Made by a program: the position numbers and the translations under genes
Notes under the pieces: model-generated
Databases searched by the model: none
The model's input: only the letters and a program-made list of their open reading frames with translations
Told to the model about the DNA's origin: nothing
Assembly: GCF_000317555.1 (NCBI RefSeq)
Contig: NC_019745.1
Span: forward strand, 3,348,001-3,412,000
DNA length: 64,000 bases
Direction of reading: 5' to 3'
Origin: Gloeocapsa sp. PCC 7428
GTDB taxonomy: Bacteria > Cyanobacteriota > Cyanobacteriia > Cyanobacteriales > Chroococcidiopsidaceae
In this document: piece after piece, positions 27,965-37,720 of the stretch
Layout of the letters: the number at the start of each line of letters is the position of its first letter
How positions within the stretch are numbered: the first letter of the stretch is position 1

Positions 27965-28054
27965 TTACAGTCCGTTACGACCCCAAACTACCATTGCAAT
28001 TGACCATGTGAATGTAACAAGCAGCGTAACCCAACCAAGTGTCAGAATTTCCAT
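27965..28054 (-). CDS. petN: Cytochrome b6f complex subunit PetN
   Basis: 29 residues, [20 protein letters not shown] then MVVWGRNGL, the standard length and sequence type of PetN. It is a single transmembrane helix at the periphery of the b6f dimer and is needed for a stable complex in photosynthetic electron transfer. ATG at 28054 and TAA at 27965. Confidence 0.95.
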   Translation of the reverse strand: MEILTLGWVTLLVTFTWSIAMVVWGRNGL

Positions 28055-28179
28055 AGCCGTGTATCAAGCAAGTAAATCAGTCTTAAAAATTATCATACTG
28101 CAAGATCGTCACTAGAAGATGAAGCGTTAGAGAAACCTATGAAGATAGGTTTCGTTTGTGTAGCGGCAATTTCAATCGC

Positions 28180-28851
28180 TCAGCTTACATCAAATTCAAC
28201 AAAATCAGGTTGACCGTACATCATTTGGCGATCGACAGCAGAGAGAATTTTATTATTCGCCTTTTCCGAATTAAGACAGCGACAGACAAGTTGCGCGACA
28301 TCAGCGCGGTAAATTGTCCCAGCAACGCGCGGATCTTCAGTAAGCACGCCATTACCTGTTGCAGGTTCTGATTTTAAACCACCTGGGCGAATGATTGTAT
28401 ACGTCAGTCCACTGTTGATCAAATGCTGTTCAGCTTTTTCCTTTTCAGCTAATACAGAACCTAATGTCGCCAAAGCTTGGGGTGGTAAAGCTTGCGCGCT
28501 ATCGCCGCTACCAATCGAAGAAACTAAAATAAATTTCTGTACTCCAGCTTTGACGGCTGCATCGATGAGGTTTTTATTGCCTAAATAGTCTGCGCGATCG
28601 CCATCTTTGGGTAAACCACCGATCGTACTAATCACTGCTGTGATTCCTTGTGTTATTGCACTTTCTACATCACTAACACGCAACGCGTCGCCTAAAATAA
28701 CCTCAATCCCCATTGCTTCTAAATCTGCACGAGTCGCCTCGCTGCGCAGTAAAGCCTTTACCTTTAATTGTTGTTGCGTCAAATAATGCACAATTTCTCG
28801 ACCAACGCCACGGCTGGCTCCCGCAAGAAAAATGTAGGATGGATTTATCAT
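28180..28851 (-). CDS. Atypical SDR / NAD(P)-binding protein
   Basis: 223 residues with an N-terminal dinucleotide motif FLAGASRGVGREIVHYL and VSSIGSGDS in place of the classical Ser-Tyr-Lys site. It then has LTYTIIRPGGL, typical of the SDR_a5/NmrA-like group that includes Tic62 and Ycf39 relatives. The substrate is unknown; a regulatory or assembly role is possible. It is monocistronic, divergent from the membrane-protein gene at 28957 across a repeat-filled spacer. Confidence 0.75.
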   Translation of the reverse strand: MINPSYIFLAGASRGVGREIVHYLTQQQLKVKALLRSEATRADLEAMGIEVILGDALRVSDVESAITQGITAVISTIGGLPKDGDRADYLGNKNLIDAAVKAGVQKFILVSSIGSGDSAQALPPQALATLGSVLAEKEKAEQHLINSGLTYTIIRPGGLKSEPATGNGVLTEDPRVAGTIYRADVAQLVCRCLNSEKANNKILSAVDRQMMYGQPDFVEFDVS

Positions 28852-28862
28852 GCTCAGTTTTG

Positions 28863-28945
28863 TTGGGTAATGGGTAATGGGTAACAGGTAATGGGTAATG
28901 AATCGGAACTATGACCAATTATCAATTACCAATGACCAATCACCA
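28863..28945. repeat. Short tandem repeats between divergent genes
   Basis: Multiple copies of GGGTAAT or AATTACC-type units (TGGGTAATGGGTAAT, then CAATTATCAATTACCAATGA) fill the gap between two divergent genes. This is the usual cyanobacterial STRR type. Confidence 0.75.
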
Positions 28946-28956
28946 GCCTTTTAGTT

Positions 28957-29637
28957 ATGTTCGTTTTCACTCGCTTACTTATGAGTAGAAAAATGATTTT
29001 ATGGGTGCTTTGGGCAGCATTTATTATTTATGTGCTGTTTTTTGCACCACCGTTGCATCTACAAGAAACCTTAACACTGTTAATCAATATTCTGACGTTG
29101 CAGTGGACAAAGGTGAATCCAGTCATTTTATCGTTGTTTTCGCTCATTGGTGTTTGGGTATTTATTTATAGCTGCGTTTTATTTTTTGATGGCAGAATGC
29201 AGAAAATTCCATTTTGGGCTTTTGCACTCGCGTCACTTGGTACAGGTGTGATCGGATTAATTCCTTACTTAGCCTTACGCGAAGCGAATCAAGAATTTAC
29301 TGGTGCTAAAGATCCGTGGTTACAGTTGCTAGACTCGCGTAGTACTGGTGTCGCTGTGACGATATTTACGCTTGGTTTAGTCGCTTTTGGTTTAGTTGCT
29401 GGCGATTGGGGAGATTTTGTGCAGCAATTTTTGGGCGATCGCTTTATTCATGGTATGAGTCTAGCGTTTTGTGTGTTTGCGGCGTTGTTTCCTACCGTAC
29501 TTGGTGACGATATGGCGCGTCGCGGTTATTCTAGCAATTCACAACTTTTCTGGGTATTTGCGCTTATTCCTTTATTTGGTCCGCTTGCTTACCTTTGCTG
29601 GCGTCCGCCTTTACGCGATACCGTTGCATCGATTTAG
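28957..29637 (+). CDS. Conserved integral membrane protein
   Basis: 226 residues with about six hydrophobic segments. Notable stretches are GTGVIGLIPYLALRE and LIPLFGPLAYLCWRPP near the end. I do not recognise a named family; it looks like a cyanobacterial/plastid membrane protein. A second ATG nine codons in (28981) is an alternative start. It is followed 155 bp later by another unnamed gene. Confidence 0.65.
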   Translation: MFVFTRLLMSRKMILWVLWAAFIIYVLFFAPPLHLQETLTLLINILTLQWTKVNPVILSLFSLIGVWVFIYSCVLFFDGRMQKIPFWAFALASLGTGVIGLIPYLALREANQEFTGAKDPWLQLLDSRSTGVAVTIFTLGLVAFGLVAGDWGDFVQQFLGDRFIHGMSLAFCVFAALFPTVLGDDMARRGYSSNSQLFWVFALIPLFGPLAYLCWRPPLRDTVASI

Positions 29638-29792
29638 TACTTGCGTACTATTAAAATAGAATGAAGAAGGGCTAAGAGCTAAAAGTCAGGATTCATAGAA
29701 CAATCTATTTTGGTAGAAACGACGCGTCAGTTTAAGTTCTATCTAAAAAACGCTGACCTCTGACTTCTTTATTATTCAGGGAGAACATCACT

Positions 29793-30176
29793 ATGGCAAT
29801 TGCAGATTTACGCAAAAGCGACATGATGGCGCATCTACTTGATGCATTAGACGCGGGTAAGGATATTGGTCATTACGGTAGATTAGTGTTTGCGATGGTA
29901 GCGCGGCACTTTTTAAGCGAAAAAGAGTTAATCGAATATCTACAAAAAGATCGCGATTTTAGTGCAGAAGACGCGCGATCGCTTTATCAACAAGTGCAAG
30001 GTAAAGACTATAATCCCCCGCGCCGCGAAAGAGTATTGGAATGGCAACAACAGCAAGATTTTCCAATTTGCCCCAATCCTGACGATCCTGATGCTTGCAA
30101 CGTTTACAAAGATTTGCAGTTTCCTGAAGAAGTTTACGAGCACATATCAGAGTACCACGAGCAAAAGGAAAGTTGA
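29793..30176 (+). CDS. Conserved hypothetical acidic protein
   Basis: 127 residues, soluble and largely helical, no signal. The first part (MAHLLDALDAGKDIGHYGRL) looks like a small helical domain; the second part has ICPNPDDPDACNVY with two cysteines. AGGGAGAA lies before the ATG. I do not recognise it. It precedes the ABC transporter by 47 bp on the same strand, so cotranscription is possible. Confidence 0.6.
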   Translation: MAIADLRKSDMMAHLLDALDAGKDIGHYGRLVFAMVARHFLSEKELIEYLQKDRDFSAEDARSLYQQVQGKDYNPPRRERVLEWQQQQDFPICPNPDDPDACNVYKDLQFPEEVYEHISEYHEQKES

Positions 30177-30223
30177 GTAGCTGGGGTTAGTAAAAAGAGT
30201 GAGTTTCCCGTATTTGATCGTAG

Positions 30224-32062
30224 ATGAAAAGTTATCCGCAGGGAATCGCACTCCCATTGCAGCAAAGCTTGCGACAAATATTCGCAATATTTCGTTATAG
30301 TAGACGGGCTATCGAACTTGTATGGACAACTAGCCGCGTTCTCACAGTTGTTCTTGCAGTATTTACTTTAACAGCAGGTTTACTTCCTGCGGCGATCGCC
30401 TACATTGGTAAGTTGATTGTTGATGCGGTTGTTATTGCCTCGCAGTCAGGAGTAGAAAATAATCGGGCGATCGCATTAGGCTATTTAACATTAGAAGCCA
30501 TACTAGTCGCCTTACTCGCAGGTAGTCAACGCGGATTGAGTATTTGTCAATCACTTTTACGCGTGTTGTTAGGGCAACGAGTTAATGTTTTAATTTTAGA
30601 AAAGGCTTTAACCCTCGATCTTGCTCATTTTGAAGACTCCGAATTTTACGATAAGATGACGCGGGCGCGGCGCGAAGCATCAAGTCGTCCGTTGTCACTT
30701 GTGAGCCGAACATTTGGTATCGTTCAGGATAGTCTTGCACTCGTTACCTACGGTGGTTTGCTGCTGCAATTTTCGCTGTGGGCGTTGTTAGCACTCGTTT
30801 TAACAGCAATCCCAGCATTCGTTGCAGAAACAAAATTTGCAGGCGAAGCATTTCGCTTATTTCGCTGGCGCGCACCAGAAACGCGAGAACAGCATTATTT
30901 AGAAACATTAATTGCGCGTGAAGATTTTGCGATGGAGGTGCAGTTGTATCAACTAGGACCCATGTTGCTACAACGCTACCACAATATTTTTAATCGCCTA
31001 TACCGTGAAGATCGCAATTTAACTTTACGCCGAGGTGTGTGGGGTTACGCATTAGGTTTACTCAGTAGTGCGGCGTTTTATGCAGCGTATGCTTGGATTG
31101 TGATAGAAGCGATCGCCGGACGCATTTCGCTTGGTGATATGACGATGTATCTCGTTGTGTTTCGCCAAGGACAAACAACGTTCTCGTCAGCACTTACTTC
31201 ATTGGGAGGAATGTACGAAGATCAATTGTATCTATCTAATCTCTATGAGTTTCTCGAACAAGACATTCCCACACCACGCGGTAACGCCACCCAAGGAACC
31301 TCACCGCAAGATGGTATTCGGTTTGAGAATGTGACTTTTACCTATCCAGGAAGCTTGCAACCTGCTGTAAAAAACTTGTCGTTGCATCTTAAACCAGGTG
31401 AGAAACTTGCGATCGTCGGTGAAAATGGTTCGGGAAAAACGACTTTAATCAAGTTATTAACCCGCCTTTACTCTCCAGATTCAGGACGAATTCTGCTTGA
31501 TGGCTTAGATTTACAAGAATGGGATATCAAAGTATTGCATCGGCGAATTGGCGTGATTTTTCAGAATTTCGTCCGCTATCAATTCACTGTCGGTGAGAAT
31601 ATTGGTGTCGGAGATGTTCAACACTTAGTTGAAGAACCACACTGGCATATTGCCGCAGAAAAAGGCATGGCGCAACCTTTTATCGAGCAAATGGCAGATA
31701 AATTTTACACGCAGTTAGGACGTTGGTTCAAAGGCGGTCAAGAACTTTCTGGCGGACAATGGCAAAAAATTGCGCTGTCGCGGGCTTTTATGCGGACGCA
31801 AGCAGATATTCTTGTCTTAGATGAACCTACCGCAGCCATGGACGCGGAAGCTGAAGTATTAATCTTCCAGCGATTTCGCACGCTTAGTAAAGATAAAATG
31901 GCGATTTTAATTTCACACCGTTTCTCAACTGTCCGTATGGCAGATAAAATTATTGTTCTTTCTGGTGGAGAATTAATCGAACAAGGAACGCACGAGGAAT
32001 TACTTCAAGCCCAAGGGCGCTACGCCCGACTTTTCTCGCTACAAGCGGCGGGGTATCGGTGA
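30224..32062 (+). CDS. ABC exporter, fused permease-ATPase
   Basis: 612 residues. Six transmembrane helices (about 30-330) precede one nucleotide-binding domain: Walker A GENGSGKTT, Q-loop GVIFQNF, signature LSGGQ, Walker B ILVLDEPTAAMD and the switch His in LISHRFST. It is a half-size type IV exporter, working as a homodimer or with a partner. Substrate not deducible: drug, lipid and peptide exporters all share this layout. Confidence 0.85.
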   Translation: MKSYPQGIALPLQQSLRQIFAIFRYSRRAIELVWTTSRVLTVVLAVFTLTAGLLPAAIAYIGKLIVDAVVIASQSGVENNRAIALGYLTLEAILVALLAGSQRGLSICQSLLRVLLGQRVNVLILEKALTLDLAHFEDSEFYDKMTRARREASSRPLSLVSRTFGIVQDSLALVTYGGLLLQFSLWALLALVLTAIPAFVAETKFAGEAFRLFRWRAPETREQHYLETLIAREDFAMEVQLYQLGPMLLQRYHNIFNRLYREDRNLTLRRGVWGYALGLLSSAAFYAAYAWIVIEAIAGRISLGDMTMYLVVFRQGQTTFSSALTSLGGMYEDQLYLSNLYEFLEQDIPTPRGNATQGTSPQDGIRFENVTFTYPGSLQPAVKNLSLHLKPGEKLAIVGENGSGKTTLIKLLTRLYSPDSGRILLDGLDLQEWDIKVLHRRIGVIFQNFVRYQFTVGENIGVGDVQHLVEEPHWHIAAEKGMAQPFIEQMADKFYTQLGRWFKGGQELSGGQWQKIALSRAFMRTQADILVLDEPTAAMDAEAEVLIFQRFRTLSKDKMAILISHRFSTVRMADKIIVLSGGELIEQGTHEELLQAQGRYARLFSLQAAGYR

Positions 32063-32240
32063 AGAGGAAGCAGAGGAGATAGAGAGTTATGAGTTCTCGT
32101 TGTTGAGTGTTGAGTTCTGAATGAGACGATTTAACTCAAAACTCATCACTAACCACTAGCAAAAAGTAAAGAATTTCTAAGAAGACCGATATTTTAACGA
32201 AACTAGCGTCAAAATCAATGGCAAGTATTTTGATGTTGCC

Positions 32241-32447
32241 ATGATGGTCAATTCTGCGCAAAACTCAAATCAATCAGCGGAAGTGCTGCTAACAGCGGCG
32301 GAACAAGATCTTATTGAGCAAATGCAATCGGAGTTAATATCGTTGACGCGTGTTACTCCTAATGAAACGATGGATTGGCAGCAATTTCCGTTTGGGACGA
32401 ACTGGAGTAGTACTTGGGAAGGAGAAATCTACCGTAACCTTTGGTAG
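32241..32447 (+). CDS. Small hypothetical protein
   Basis: 68 residues, acidic, no signal or membrane segment, with a tryptophan-rich end (MDWQQFPFGTNWSSTWEGEI). It stands between the ABC exporter and tlyA on the same strand. Composition looks protein-like, but no family is recognised and no clear ribosome binding site is seen. Confidence 0.45.
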   Translation: MMVNSAQNSNQSAEVLLTAAEQDLIEQMQSELISLTRVTPNETMDWQQFPFGTNWSSTWEGEIYRNLW

Positions 32448-32503
32448 AACTCGATAAGCATTAAAATAGACAAAGCTTATATATAAATGCTTTGTAATTG
32501 GTC

Positions 32504-33322
32504 TTGGCTAAACAACGACTTGACACGCTACTCGTAGATTTAGAACTTTGCACTTCTAGACAACAAGCCCAACGCTTAATTCGCGCTGGCGAAGTTTTTG
32601 TAAATCAACAAGTTGTTGATAAGCCTGGTACTGAGGTTGAGACAACAGCAGTAATTCATATTAAAGCGCGATCGCCTTATGTTTCACGCGGTGGCGAAAA
32701 GCTTTTCAAAGCCTTAACTGAATTTGATATTTCAGTCACTGGGCGTGTTTGTATCGATGGCGGAATATCGACTGGCGGTTTTACCGATTGTCTCCTACAA
32801 GCTGGAGCAAAACGCGTTTACGGAATTGATGTTGGCTACGGACAAGTTGATTGGGGTTTACGCAACGATCCGCGTGTTGTTTTGAAAGAACGAACCAACT
32901 TACGCTATCTGCAACCAGCGCAACTATATCAAGAAGGTGACGCTGCGGCTGATTTTGCGGTAGTTGATGTATCTTTTATTTCTTTAACTAAGATTCTACC
33001 TGCTTTGTGGGAATTACTACAACCCCCACGCGAGGCAGTTTTACTCGTTAAACCGCAATTTGAAGCGGGGCGATCGCACGTTGGAAAAAAAGGCGTGGTA
33101 CGCGATCCAGAAGCCCAAGCTGAGGCAATATTTCAAGTACTACAAGCCGCACAACAAATGAGTTGGCAATATCGCGGCTTGACTGTCTCGCCGTTGCTTG
33201 GTCCTGCTGGTAATATTGAATACTTATTGTGGTTAGGAATGAGTAGTCACACTCTACCACCTGATTTTCCTCAGATTATTCAGTTTGCCCAGACAGTCCG
33301 CGCACAATTCGCCACTAAGTAA
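32504..33322 (+). CDS. tlyA: TlyA-family rRNA 2'-O-methyltransferase
   Basis: About 272 residues. An N-terminal S4 RNA-binding domain (RLDTLLVDLELCTSRQQAQR) leads to an FtsJ-type methyltransferase domain: CIDGGISTGGFTDCLLQ, YGIDVGYGQ, and LVKPQFEAG with the catalytic Lys. TlyA methylates ribosomal RNA cytidines; bacterial homologues have also been called hemolysins. I take the TTG at 32504 (MAKQRLD), which fits the family opening; another TTG lies two codons upstream at 32498. No ATG is available, so this is a non-ATG start either way. Confidence 0.88.
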   Translation: MAKQRLDTLLVDLELCTSRQQAQRLIRAGEVFVNQQVVDKPGTEVETTAVIHIKARSPYVSRGGEKLFKALTEFDISVTGRVCIDGGISTGGFTDCLLQAGAKRVYGIDVGYGQVDWGLRNDPRVVLKERTNLRYLQPAQLYQEGDAAADFAVVDVSFISLTKILPALWELLQPPREAVLLVKPQFEAGRSHVGKKGVVRDPEAQAEAIFQVLQAAQQMSWQYRGLTVSPLLGPAGNIEYLLWLGMSSHTLPPDFPQIIQFAQTVRAQFATK

Positions 33323-33839
33323 ATCGACTTTTTATCGACTAAATACCAACTCATTTCTAAATCTTATACACAACAGGACTCACGCAGTTGAATCTATTTT
33401 GCTCCCCTAGCCCCAAACACAAAAGTTTCATCCTTATCTTCTCCCCCATGCATTGGGGGAGAGTGAGAGGGGGCGGGGGGAATCTGAGTTGAAGTCCCCC
33501 ATGAGTGGGGGATTTAGGGGGCAAGTGCGTAACTCCTAACACAAATTAAAACAGCGTTGCTGCGTAACTGCTTACCACGAACAATATTGTCATGATACTT
33601 GAATATTCAAACACAGATTTCCATTAAATTTTAGTTTTCTGGTAATACTTGAAAAATTGCAAGTTTCAGTAAATTACAGTAATACTTTTGGCGCATCTAT
33701 AATCCTCACTTATGATGATGTTTAATCATTAGAAGCGGGTATAAATTCTAAAATATTTAGATTCTTAATTAAGTATTTCTATTCAAGAAAAATTATTCAG
33801 ATTAAGTTATTAATTTAAAGAGCAGTAGAAGCACAAGCA
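33323..33839. other. Intergenic region with one inverted-repeat element
   Basis: 517 bases. The first half contains the element at 33369-33543; the second half is AT-rich and without a supported frame. It presumably contains the gloB promoter. Confidence 0.5.
33369..33543. mobile_element. MITE-like element with GGAGTTACGCA-type ends
   Basis: The right end reads CAAGTGCGTAACTCCTAACA (33522 on); the left end is its imperfect inverse (CAACAGGACTCACGCAGTTG at 33371). The inside has paired G and C runs, CCCCCATGCATTGGGGGA-type and CCCCCATGAGTGGGGG. Terminal GTTAGGAGTTACGCA-like repeats are widespread in cyanobacterial genomes. No coding capacity. Confidence 0.65.
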
Positions 33840-34613
33840 ATGGAAGTCATCAGAATTTCGGCACTTTATGATAATTACATTTTTTTGCTGCATGAACCCA
33901 TGCAAAATATAGCTGCGGTTGTAGACCCAGCAGAAGCAGAACCAGTACTAGAACAGCTAGAGCAACTAGGCGCGGAATTAGTAGCAATTTTTAACACGCA
34001 TCATCATAACGATCATGTAGGTGGTAATCGCAAATTAATTCAGCGTTTTGGAAGTGTTACAGTGTATGGTGGCGAGAAAGATCGCGGCAGAATACCAGGA
34101 CAGCAAGTTTTCTTAAAAGAAGGCGATCGCGTTGACTTTGGCGATCGCAGCGCTGAAGTTATTTTTGTCCCAGGACACACTCGCGCACATATTGCTTACT
34201 ACTTCCCGCCAGAAACACCAGACACCAACGGAGATTTATTCTGTGGTGATACATTATTTGCTGGGGGATGTGGTCGCTTATTTGAAGGAACTCCAGCACA
34301 AATGCTCGATTCTTTGACAAAATTAAGAGCTTTACCAGACAATACGCGCGTGTGGTGCGCTCACGAATATACTTTAAAGAACTTGCAATTTGCGCTGACG
34401 GTAGATGGTGGAAATCCCGAATTACAGGCTCGTTATGAAATAGTCAAAGCAGCACGCAATCGTTTGGAAGCTACAATACCTTCGATGTTGAACGTTGAAA
34501 AGCGTACAAATCCTTTTCTACGCTGGAATCAACCTGAGTTACAATCAGCAGTGCAAAGCAACGATCCACTACAAACTTTTGCACGCTTGCGCGGAATGAA
34601 AGATCAGTTCTGA
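33840..34613 (+). CDS. gloB: Hydroxyacylglutathione hydrolase (glyoxalase II)
   Basis: 257 residues, metallo-beta-lactamase fold. The metal motif [12 protein letters not shown] is followed by [25 protein letters not shown] and [14 protein letters not shown], then the C-terminal glyoxalase II helix region ending LRGMKDQF. It hydrolyses S-lactoylglutathione to lactate and glutathione in methylglyoxal detoxification. Full length and monocistronic. Confidence 0.9.
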   Translation: MEVIRISALYDNYIFLLHEPMQNIAAVVDPAEAEPVLEQLEQLGAELVAIFNTHHHNDHVGGNRKLIQRFGSVTVYGGEKDRGRIPGQQVFLKEGDRVDFGDRSAEVIFVPGHTRAHIAYYFPPETPDTNGDLFCGDTLFAGGCGRLFEGTPAQMLDSLTKLRALPDNTRVWCAHEYTLKNLQFALTVDGGNPELQARYEIVKAARNRLEATIPSMLNVEKRTNPFLRWNQPELQSAVQSNDPLQTFARLRGMKDQF

Positions 34614-34843
34614 GTGAAGAAAGGCAGAAGGCTTTGCTGTTCTAGACCGATTACTCCTGGTATCTTCATCGTTTGAAAGACATTTTGCATGAATACGATC
34701 CTATTGCTGTCGATTAACCAGACGTAGTACGATATACGGTTGCGATCGCTTGCTACATTTCGTTACGATTATAGATTCTGACCAATTTTTTGACTAAACA
34801 TTCGCAACGATACCAACGTAATTGAACCACTACAGGAAAGATC

Positions 34844-35302
34844 ATGGCAAAACGCGTGCAATTAGTTCTCAATCAGGATGTTAGCAAGCTAGGAAAATCT
34901 GGAGATTTAGTAGAAGTTGCACCAGGTTACGCTCGCAACTATTTGCTTCCCCAAAATCTTGCAATGCAAGCAACTCCAGGGATTCTCAAGCAAGTTGAGC
35001 GCCGACGCGAAAAAGAACGTCAGCGTCAAGAAGAATTACGTCAACAAGCCCTAACCCAGAAAGCAGCATTAGATAAAGTAGGGCAATTCACAATCGCGAA
35101 GCAAGTTGGTGAAAAAGACGCTATTTTTGGTACTGTAACCGCTCCCGAAGTCGCAGCCTTAGTTCAAGCAGCAATCGGTCAAGAAGTAGATCGGCGCGGG
35201 ATCACTTTACCAGATATCAGTAAAACAGGTACTTACACCGCTGAAATTAAACTTCATCCAGAGGTAACAGCAGAAATCCAAATTCAGGTTGTACCAGAAT
35301 AA
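34844..35302 (+). CDS. rplI: Ribosomal protein L9
   Basis: 152 residues, with the L9 opening [20 protein letters not shown] and the RNA-binding [14 protein letters not shown] charged connecting helix ([17 protein letters not shown]) links to the C-terminal domain with [17 protein letters not shown] precedes the ATG. dnaB follows after a repeat-bearing spacer, a common cyanobacterial arrangement. Confidence 0.95.
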   Translation: MAKRVQLVLNQDVSKLGKSGDLVEVAPGYARNYLLPQNLAMQATPGILKQVERRREKERQRQEELRQQALTQKAALDKVGQFTIAKQVGEKDAIFGTVTAPEVAALVQAAIGQEVDRRGITLPDISKTGTYTAEIKLHPEVTAEIQIQVVPE

Positions 35303-35457
35303 AGAAGAGGTCAGGGTTCAGAGGTCAGGGTGATGTTTGCACCAAAGGTCTATGTAATTCCCGTTCATGAACGAGAAATACGCAAAAGTTCTTCCCTGCA
35401 CTTAACGCGTCTTGGCTTACTACCTGATGAAGATCAACCCCAACTTGAAACGGTATT

Positions 35458-35510
35458 AGCCCACGCAGGTGGGCTTAGTCTGTCAAGCAGCGACTTCAGT
35501 CGCCAGGCTT
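35458..35510. repeat. Dispersed hairpin repeat (AGCCCACGCAGGTGGGCT type)
   Basis: A perfect hairpin AGCCCACGCAGGTGGGCT is followed after 13 bases by GCGACTTCAGTCGCC, also self-complementary. The same two modules with the same spacing occur at 47745-47797, and the second module alone in 5634-5759 and 37070-37115. It resembles non-coding ends left by IS200/IS605-type elements, but no transposase is present. Confidence 0.7.
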
Positions 35511-35637
35511 TTCATAAATGTGTAGCGCGTAACCCTATTTAGGACAATCAAGGCAAGCGGAAAGAGAGATAATAGACACAGGATTTCATTCTTCTTGCCC
35601 TAACCCTAACCTCCGACCTCTGAACCCTGACTGCTTT

Positions 35638-36993
35638 ATGACTCAACAACTGAGTTTTCAAGATAATATCGGCAGCTTACCTCCACAGAATATTGATGCC
35701 GAAGAAGCCATTTTGGGAGGGATTTTACTCGACCCTGAAGCAATTAGCCGTGTAAGCGATCGCCTTGTCAAAGAAGCTTTTTACATCAGCGCCCACAGGG
35801 AAATTTACGAAGCCGCCTTCAGACTCCACCAGCAGGGAAAACCGACGGATCTTCTCAGTCTATCCGCATGGTTAGCAGACCACGATTTACTATCTCGTAT
35901 CGGCGGGAGAAGCAAACTTACTCAACTTGTAGACCGCACTGTATCAGCCGTTAATATTGATGTCCTAGCAATGCTAGTCATGGACAAATTTCTGCGGCGC
36001 AAGTTGATTGAATCGGGTAATGAAATTGTCCAGCTAGGCTATCAAACCGATGTTGAGTTAGCAACAGTTTTAGACCGCGCGGAGCAAAAAGTTTTCAGCA
36101 TTACGCAAGAACGTCCGCAAAAAGGTCTTGTCTCAATTTCAGATACGCTGATTGATACATTTCAGGAACTCGAAAGTCGCGACCAAGGACAAACCCTACC
36201 AGGACTATTGTGCGATTTTTACGACCTTGACGCGCTTACAGGTGGTTTCCAACGTTCTGATTTAATCATCCTTGCAGGACGCCCAGCGATGGGGAAAACG
36301 GCGCTAGCACTGAATATTGCTAAAAATATTGCGGCTCGCTACGAACAATCTGTCGCGGTTTTTAGCTTGGAGATGTCTAAAGAGCAATTAGTACAACGAC
36401 TCTTAGCCAGCGAAGCCGGAATCGAAAGTCATCGGATGCGCGCGGGACGTATTAGCCAAAATGAGTGGGAACAATTAAGCCGTGCGTTTGGGAATTTATC
36501 TGAATTACCGATTTATATCGACGACACCGCAAATATGACGGTGATGGAAATGCGATCGCAAGCCCGACGGCTGCAAGCTGAAAAAGGAACCGAGTTAGCG
36601 TTGATTTTAATCGACTACTTACAACTGATGGAAGGTAGTAGTAGCGACAACCGCGTTCAAGAATTATCGCGAATTACGCGATCGCTTAAAGGTATGGCAA
36701 GAGAACTCAAAGTTCCCGTAATTGCGCTATCGCAATTAAGTCGCCAAGTAGAAGCACGTACAAATAAGCGACCCTTACTCTCAGACTTACGCGAATCTGG
36801 CTCGTTAGAACAAGACGCGGATTTAGTTTTAATGATTTATCGCGATGATTACTACAATAGCGATACTCCCGATCGCGGTATTGCCGAAGTGATTGCAGCA
36901 AAACACCGTAATGGTCCCACAGGTACTGTAAAGTTATTATTCGACCCGCAATTTACGAAATTCAAGAATTTAGCCAAGCCTCCAAGTTACTAG
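35638..36993 (+). CDS. dnaB: Replicative DNA helicase DnaB
   Basis: 451 residues. The N-terminal primase-interaction domain (PPQNIDAEEAILGGILLDPE) is followed by the RecA-like helicase: Walker A LAGRPAMGKTALALN, FSLEMSKEQLVQRLL, Walker B LILIDYLQLM, and DLRESGSLEQDADLVLMIYR. The chain is uninterrupted; the inteins found in DnaB of some cyanobacteria are absent. It unwinds DNA at the replication fork. Confidence 0.95.
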   Translation: MTQQLSFQDNIGSLPPQNIDAEEAILGGILLDPEAISRVSDRLVKEAFYISAHREIYEAAFRLHQQGKPTDLLSLSAWLADHDLLSRIGGRSKLTQLVDRTVSAVNIDVLAMLVMDKFLRRKLIESGNEIVQLGYQTDVELATVLDRAEQKVFSITQERPQKGLVSISDTLIDTFQELESRDQGQTLPGLLCDFYDLDALTGGFQRSDLIILAGRPAMGKTALALNIAKNIAARYEQSVAVFSLEMSKEQLVQRLLASEAGIESHRMRAGRISQNEWEQLSRAFGNLSELPIYIDDTANMTVMEMRSQARRLQAEKGTELALILIDYLQLMEGSSSDNRVQELSRITRSLKGMARELKVPVIALSQLSRQVEARTNKRPLLSDLRESGSLEQDADLVLMIYRDDYYNSDTPDRGIAEVIAAKHRNGPTGTVKLLFDPQFTKFKNLAKPPSY

Positions 36994-37069
36994 ACAAGGC
37001 TCAAAGAAACTCCTTGGCGCATAAATCTACGCGTAAAGCACGCCTTACCCCCACAAGACTCTTATTTTA

Positions 37070-37115
37070 GTGTGCGCAGGCACACTTCGTTTCGGTAGCC
37101 CTGACTTCAGTCGGA
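37070..37115. repeat. Dispersed hairpin repeat downstream of dnaB
   Basis: GTGTGC-GCAG-GCACAC (37070-37085) is followed by CTGACTTCAGTCGG. The same pair of modules is in the element at 5634-5759. As a strong hairpin about 75 bp after the dnaB stop, it could also influence transcript ends. Confidence 0.6.
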
Positions 37116-37232
37116 GCGCATATTTTTCCATTCCCAAACAGAAAGTAAATTTAGTGAAATATCGCAGTCAAATTCGTTAAGATTTGAAATGGCTAATTAC
37201 GCTACAAATCAAAATTGGAAGATAACTAAAAA

Positions 37233-37679
37233 ATGCGCGATCTTGACCAGAAAAAAACGATTGATATATTAAACTCGATCATGGAATTTGAACTTGCGGG
37301 AGTCGTGCGTTATACCCATTATTCCTTAATGGTGACAGGACCTAACCGCATTCCCATCGTGGACTTTTTCAAGACACAAGCAAACGAATCACTAACACAC
37401 GCACAACAAGTAGGCGAAATCCTTACAGGCTTAGAAGGACACCCAAGCCTGCGCATCGCACCAATGGAAGAAACATACAAGCATTCTGTGCGAGATATTC
37501 TTGAAGAAAGTTTGAACCACGAAAGAAAGGCTTTGGAGTTATACAAAAATCTCCTAGAAACCGTAAACGATGCGAGTGTTTATTTAGAAGAATTTGCCCG
37601 CACAATGATCGGACAAGAAGAACTGCACAACATTGAAATTAAAAAAATGTTGCGCGACTTTAGTGGTAGTGCTGTGTAA
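37233..37679 (+). CDS. Bacterioferritin-like diiron protein
   Basis: 148 residues forming a four-helix ferritin fold. Metal-ligand residues appear in EFELAGVVRYTHY, ANESLTHAQQ, ESLNHERKALELY and GQEELHNIEI. Bacterioferritins store iron as ferric mineral; the heme-binding Met was not assigned here. It lies 41 bp before an FTR1-type iron permease on the same strand, so the pair probably couples iron uptake with storage. Confidence 0.82.
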   Translation: MRDLDQKKTIDILNSIMEFELAGVVRYTHYSLMVTGPNRIPIVDFFKTQANESLTHAQQVGEILTGLEGHPSLRIAPMEETYKHSVRDILEESLNHERKALELYKNLLETVNDASVYLEEFARTMIGQEELHNIEIKKMLRDFSGSAV

Positions 37680-37720
37680 AAAAGCAGTTGCTAGTCACGA
37701 ATCACTAACTATGTATCTTT

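Noticed and set aside
35330-35542. 70-codon plus-strand frame between rplI and dnaB
   Set aside because: It runs through short-repeat sequence and the hairpin repeat at 35458-35510, and lacks a ribosome site and protein-like composition.
35638-36993. Intein in DnaB
   Set aside because: The helicase reads through continuously with Walker A and B regions intact and a normal length of 451 residues.
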